DNA of 64,000 nucleotides from NCBI GenBank assembly GCA_051453625.1, contig JBOZIK010000001.1:132400559-132464558 (forward strand), in the 5' to 3' direction. The DNA is from Welwitschia mirabilis (taxonomy: Eukaryota; Gnetophyta; Gnetopsida; Welwitschiales). This document shows, piece by piece, positions 59,087 through 64,000 of this stretch. Under the pieces are notes generated by a model. It worked only from the letters and a program-made list of their open reading frames with translations, searched no databases and was not told the origin of the DNA. A program made the position numbers and the translations under genes. The stretch's first letter is position 1. Each line of letters starts with the position of its first letter.

Positions 59087-60883
59087 TGTTGTGATGCTAA
59101 TTTGTGGGAATTTGATGCCATATTTTGAGTACTTTTGTAGGACGATCATATAGGTTTTGATGCAATACTAATGGCTATGAAGATTTGATAGGATGATCAA
59201 TAAAATATGTGATATCTAGCATTTTGGGAAATTTATCAAGCTCATTTTGATACTACAAAATTGGAAGAAGGACTGTACAATGCAAAGATTGATTTACCTT
59301 GGAGAAAATAGCAAAGGAATACTATCATCCCCATATTCATCCCTACAACACCTAGAACAACCAAACTACTAACATGGACAAAAGCCTATAGCATTGACGA
59401 AAGCACATTGCACACTGGACAAGCTATTAAGATGGCATCGTCCCCTGTGTCGTGTAGACGATAGATAGAACAACAACTATTTTTATACTGTAGTAATAAA
59501 TTTCATTGTAAATGAAGTCAAATGACCCTTGTGGATCATTAGGATTTCTGTTTCCTACTTTTAGGATTTGCTTCCAAATTCCTCAATTTAAAATCTATAA
59601 ATACCCTTCCTGTCCTTCATTTCCACTCCATCTTTTGTACCTAATACTTGTGATAGAAGCTTAAATGGTGAGAGGTCCATTCATGCTACAGAAAGGAGTC
59701 TCCTTAATGTTAAGCTATGTTCCTCTCATTGAGGTGCTATTGTTCTAATTTATAAGTGGATGTTATTCTGATTTCATTTGGATTAATACAAATTCCTCTT
59801 TCATCTCATTATTGTGAATTTCCCTTATGATTTAAGTTAGTATTATTTAGTGATAAGCTTTGATTTATTTAGATCATAAGGACAACCTTTGTTAACCTTA
59901 CTTAGTAGAATATATTTGCATTGCCTCTTTCTTTCTTTTCATATTGCATTTCATATTCTACTTGGATAGATATCATAGTTTATATTGATTAAGAAATAGT
60001 AGATACTCTTCTTACTTGATATAAGTTATAGAGAAGTAGTCTTTATGATAGAAAGACTAGGATCTAAGTAGGANNNNNNNNNNNNNNNNNNNNNNNNNNN
60101 NNNNNNNNNNNNNNNNNNNNNNNNNNNNNNNNNNNNNNNNNNNNNNNNNNNNNNNNNNNNNNNNNNNNNNNNNNNNNNNNNNNNNNNNNNNNNNNNNNNN
60201 NNNNNNNNNNNNNNNNNNNNNNNNNNNNNNNNNNNNNNNNNNNNNNNNNNNNNNNNNNNNNNNNNNNNNNNNNNNNNNNNNNNNNNNNNNNNNNNNNNNN
60301 NNNNNNNNNNNNNNNNNNNNNNNNNNNNNNNNNNNNNNNNNNNNNNNNNNNNNNNNNNNNNNNNNNNNNNNNNNNNNNNNNNNNNNNNNNNNNNNNNNNN
60401 NNNNNNNNNNNNNNNNNNNNNNNNNNNNNNNNNNNNNNNNNNNNNNNNNNNNNNNNNNNNNNNNNNNNNNNNNNNNNNNNNNNNNNNNNNNNNNNNNNNN
60501 NNTAGTAGATACTCTTCTTACTTGATATAAGTTATAGAGAAGTAGTCTTTATGATAGAAAGACTAGGATCTAAGTAGGATCTATTTTCATTCACATTTCT
60601 ATATCCATTTTTATTTACTTTTACATTACCATTTCTATTCACTTGCATTTCATTTCTATTTAAGCATTGCATTTACTTGTGTTATTTTCTTTCAGTTTTT
60701 ATAAAGATAAAAAGAACTAAAATACATTGGAAAAATCAATTCTCTAACCCTAAGGCTAGTGCCTTCATTAGATTATGACATTTGAGTGAACTCCTATCTA
60801 TACTAGAGTGTGTTTTCTGCAATTTACATGATCTACAAGTTTATCTAAAGGATTTCTAGATTGCATAAATTCACACTGCAACA
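59087..60883 (+). mobile_element. 3' LTR of element D
   Basis: TGTTGTGATGCTAATTTGTG to CACACTGCAACA. TATA box CTATAAATAC at 59595-59604. Palindromes at 59323-59370 and 59435-59478. Contains a 429-N run. Confidence 0.9.
59997..60579. other. 429-N gap with 77-base identical flanks in D 3' LTR
   Basis: 59997-60073 is repeated at 60503-60579. N run 60074-60502. The 5' LTR of D shows no extra sequence here, which supports an unmerged overlap. Confidence 0.9.
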
Positions 60884-61330
60884 TTCCCACAATTACTAAT
60901 ATTATCAAAGATTCCTTTTGGAAAAATTTATCCTAGTGTGGTAGGACATCATGATGACTATGTATTTTAGCATAGATACAATATATTATGGTTATTATTT
61001 ATTATTTTTCTTTTTTTTTCTTCTAAATAATTCCCACATGATCACACACTCAAAAAGATAAAGCTGAAGAAGTAAGATAAAAGATTCAAAAATATATCTA
61101 AATAACTAAAGATCTTATACTAGTAGAAATAAAAGTACAAAAACTAAGGAATATTCCTTAAAAGTAAAATTCATAGGCATGTAAATGCCTTAAGATTAGA
61201 TGAATATACTTTTATCATTATAAAAATGTCCAAGTATGCATACTATTCATAGAAACTTCATAAAAAAAACACATAAGTCAAGTTAAAGATGATCAACTGA
61301 TATCATAACATCCACCAAAGGAATAAGCTA
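60884..61330 (-). mobile_element. Post-integrase region of element E (right of D)
   Basis: First comes the target duplication TTCCC, then the other half of the conserved block: the minus strand reads TAGGATAAATTTTTCCAAAA where D has GGGGTAAATATTCTTAAGAG. Non-coding. Confidence 0.75.
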
Positions 61331-62640
61331 AGAGAGAATTCAGATTATAATAGGAAGGAAGTCCTTTCCATTGAGAGGAACCTTCAAAAAAATTGCTTCA
61401 ATCATGTTAAATGTTGCATTAAAAGGTTTTTCATTTATTTTTAATCTTTGTCCATTAAATTTTTGAATATCCTTAGTGTCTAAGTCAGAAATCTCAACAG
61501 AGACATTAGAATGTACTTTCTCTATAAGATAAGAACCTAATAATTTAGAGGTTAACTTATTATATAGAATATGTATTCTAGTATTGTATAAAAGAATAAG
61601 TTGACTAGGTTCACTTTTTTTATGAAGTAATTTTTTATCATGTTTGAACTTAGCTTGGGCTTTGTGAATGAGTTAAGAACGTATAGCATGTGTATGTTTT
61701 TCATCTAAATGATTAATTTAGGCTAATTTATTTTTAAGATTTTCATGAAGATCTACAAGATTAACTTAATGGGAATAATGATAAAAGTTATAACATACAT
61801 TAACTAATAAAATACAAACTTTTCCATACACAAGTTTATAAGGTAAAAATCCAAGAGATTTAAGACAAGTAGTATGGTAAGACAAATAACATCATTAAGC
61901 TTAGGAGCCTAAGATTTCTTATGAATAAAGATAAGTTTTTATAGCATTTTATTTATTTCTCTATTTGCATTTTCTGCTTGACTATTAATTTGTGGATGAT
62001 AAGCACAAACTACTCTATGTTTAATTCTAATGAATAAAAAATGTTCCATAAAAAGTTAATTAATAAAATATGTTTTTTAATTAACAATGATAAATTTAGA
62101 AAAATCAAAACATTTAAAAATATAAGTTCTAACAAAAGTACAAATAGTTTGGATATCATTCATAAAAGTAGGAATATCTTCAAGCCATTTAGTAACATAA
62201 TCAAAACCCATTAAAATTAGTTCTTATCATTAGAAGGTGGTTTAATAAGGCCTATACAATTAATTTATCAATAATTAAAAGGTTTATATAAAAGAATATA
62301 TTTTAGGGCATTTCATAATAACAAATAAGACTACCATAATGTTGACAAGCATCACAACTTCTAGCAAAATCAAAAGAGTTCTAAAAAAGACTAGACCAAT
62401 AAAAATCAGAGTGAAGAATTTTTATTGTTATTTTTTGTTTACATTAATAAGATCCACAAACACCACCATTGCAAAGATGAATGATGTTTAATTTTTCCCA
62501 TTCATGCATGCATTTTCACATGATTTTATCTTTGCACCTATGATAAAGATATGGTTATATCCATTCATAATTACCTATTCTATGAAGAAAGGATTTTCTT
62601 TGATTATAAGTCCATTGTTATGATTTTCTCATGATAATAA
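61331..62640 (-). pseudogene. Integrase of element E
   Basis: Read right to left: FDYVTKWLEDIPTFMNDIQT (about 62205-62150), FSKFIIVN, then HRVVCAYHPQINSQAENANREI (62020-61955), which keeps the catalytic Glu that D lost, then PYKLVYGKVC-like sequence (about 61850) and a KFNGQRLKINEKP tail (61475-61430). Stops and shifts throughout. The zinc-binding part is around 62330-62580. Confidence 0.8.
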
Positions 62641-63170
62641 GATAATTAAAAATACTAGTATACCAAGGCAGAGGATGAGTAGAAGATATGACAAAAAGTT
62701 ATTCATCTAAAAAAGAATCATCAATTGTAAAATTATGAAGACAAAAAGAAAGACATGACAAATGATCTATTTGTAAATGATAGTAAAATTAAATTTTTGT
62801 ATGAGAAGGATCCATCTAATAAATCTAGCACTAGAATCTTTCTTGGCAATAAGGTATCTAATAGCTATATGATCAATATAACCATTCATATGAAATCCTA
62901 AAAGATAGTATTTCTAGATATTAAGGTAAATGATAATTGCTAATTTTCTTTCTTAATAGCAGTGTAATTTAATTGAGCTTTGGATAAAGTTTTGTTATAA
63001 TAAGATATAACTTTAAAATCATTTTCATAATCTCATCCAAGAACTCCATTCAAAGTAATATTACTAGAATGATATATTAATTCAAAATCTTTATTCTAAT
63101 CTAGTCCTATTACAATAGGTGTAGAAGAGATTTTATTTTTAAATGTTCCAAAAGTAAGCTAACAAAATTC
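62641..63170 (-). pseudogene. RNase H of element E
   Basis: Minus strand gives KNKISSTPIVIGLD (about 63140-63100), FELIYHSSNITLNGVLG, AQLNYTAIKKEN (about 62970), then KKDSSARFIRWILLIQKFNF (62850-62790). Catalytic Asp residues mostly changed. Confidence 0.75.
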
Positions 63171-63563
63171 ATTCCATTCANNNNNNNNNNNNNNNNNNNN
63201 NNNNNNNNNNNNNNNNNNNNNNNNNNNNNNNNNNNNNNNNNNNNNNNNNNNNNNNNNNNNNNNNNNNNNNNNNNNNNNNNNNNNNNNNNNNNNNNNNNNN
63301 NNNNNNNNNNNNNNNNNNNNNNNNNNNNNNNNNNNNNNNNNNNNNNNNNNNNNNNNNNNNNNNNNNNNNNNNNNNNNNNNNNNNNNNNNNNNNNNNNNNN
63401 NNNNNNNNNNNNNNNNNNNNNNNNNNNNNNNNNNNNNNNNNNNNNNNNNNNNNNNNNNNNNNNNNNNNNNNNNNNNNNNNNNNNNNGTCCTATTACAATA
63501 GGTGTAGAAGAGATTTTATTTTTAAATGTTCCAAAAGTAAGCTAACAAAATTCATTCCATTCA
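63104..63563. other. 306-N gap with 77-base identical flanks in E
   Basis: 63104-63180 is repeated at 63487-63563. N run 63181-63486. Probable unmerged overlap. Confidence 0.9.
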
Positions 63564-64000
63564 AATTTAGCTTCTTTTTCATGTAACAAGTAAAGGGGTT
63601 TACAAATTTAGCATAATCCTAAACAAAGTGATAATAAAAATCATAATTATTAAGGAAAGATTGAACTTTTTTTATTTTTATTAAAGAAGTTAGAGTTTTA
63701 ATGATATTTACTTTTTTGGGTTTTATCCTAATTTCTTTACTAGAAATTTAATGACTTATGATAATTCCATTATTAACTTTAAAAAAAACCTTCTTCCAAC
63801 TCAAATATAGGCTATTCTTAATGCATCTATCAAGGACTTTTTCTAACCTTCTAAGATTTGTTTTAAGTTTTTACCATAGATTGAGAAGTCATCAATAAAA
63901 AATATAATTGAATCCTTTGACATATTAAAAATGATACCCATCATTGTACATTAAAAAGTATAAAAAGTTGAAAAAAGTCTAAAAAGGCATACATCTAAAG
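63564..64000 (-). pseudogene. Reverse transcriptase of element E, C-terminal part (continues outside window)
   Basis: Minus strand reads LDRCIKNSLYLS, KKVFFKVNNGIIISH (about 63830-63740), then a thumb segment ending in KFVNPFTCYM (about 63610-63580). Orientation and order continue E's integrase and RNase H. The active site would be at about 63880-63910, close to the window edge, reading IFFIDDFSIYGKNL-like on the minus strand, with both Asp apparently present. Confidence 0.7.

Larger units (their letters stand above)
48545..60883 (+). mobile_element. Element D, complete Athila/Tat-type LTR retrotransposon (family 2)
   Basis: Both LTRs, PBS, gag, PR, RT, RNase H, IN, PPT in canonical Gypsy order. 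Flanked by perfect 5-bp repeats TTCCC (48540-48544 and 60884-60888), and the sequence of E reads straight across when D is taken out. Length is 12.3 kb as written, but about 1.9 kb of that is N runs plus duplicated gap flanks. No open frame is intact. It could not move by itself, though it is the best record of what the autonomous family-2 element looked like. Confidence 0.9.

Overview
This window is AT-rich plant nuclear DNA, probably from a large-genome flowering plant; I cannot name the species. I see no intact host gene, rRNA, tRNA or CRISPR array. Almost every base belongs to old, stop-riddled LTR retrotransposons of the Ty3/Gypsy type. Their GGCGCC-like tRNA-Asp-type primer-binding sites, gag motif NPGWRNHPN, integrase ending in (F)KVNGQRLK and lack of a chromodomain place them in the Athila/Tat (OTA) side of Gypsy. 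Many losses are C-to-T or G-to-A changes, as expected of methylated, silenced DNA. All element names below (A-I) are mine.

Layout, left to right. (1) 1-3363, minus: element G, a non-autonomous element whose 5' LTR ends at 3363 and which runs out of the window to the left; it sits inside the 3' LTR of F. (2) 3364-12291, minus: element F, with gag-PR-RT-RH-IN all recognisable but broken. (3) 12292-12440: the only sequence I cannot assign to an element. (4) 12441-22692, plus: element H, with about 3-kb LTRs and only gag and protease; its 3' LTR carries a 1.75-kb insertion with terminal inverted repeats and is then cut by A. (5) 22693-43747, plus: element A (same family as F), split by the solo LTR C (28411-30633) and by element B (31248-40474). 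B is non-autonomous and is itself split by the minus-strand solo LTR I (34988-36446). (6) 43748-64000, minus: element E, inserted in A's 3' LTR and running out of the window to the right. E is split by element D (48545-60883, plus), the most complete element here, with LTRs, PBS, gag, PR, RT, RH, IN and a perfect 5-bp target duplication (TTCCC).

Two LTR families dominate. Family 1 (A, F) has LTRs starting TGTTRACATG. Family 2 (B, C, D, E, G, I) has LTRs starting TGTTGTGATGC and carries many copies of a short GC-rich nested palindrome (core GTCGTCC...GGACGAC) in its LTRs, 5' leaders and 3' regions, and one copy in frame inside the D polyprotein. B and G share a replacement of gag-pol by one long, otherwise unrecognised reading frame (basic N-terminus, coiled-coil-like stretch, acidic tail). 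I call it ORFX; together with the palindromes it is the best candidate here for something undescribed.

Five of the six N runs lie in family-2 elements D and E, and four of those five are flanked by the same 77-78 bases on both sides, so they look like unmerged contig overlaps rather than missing sequence. Coordinates and lengths across them are inflated.
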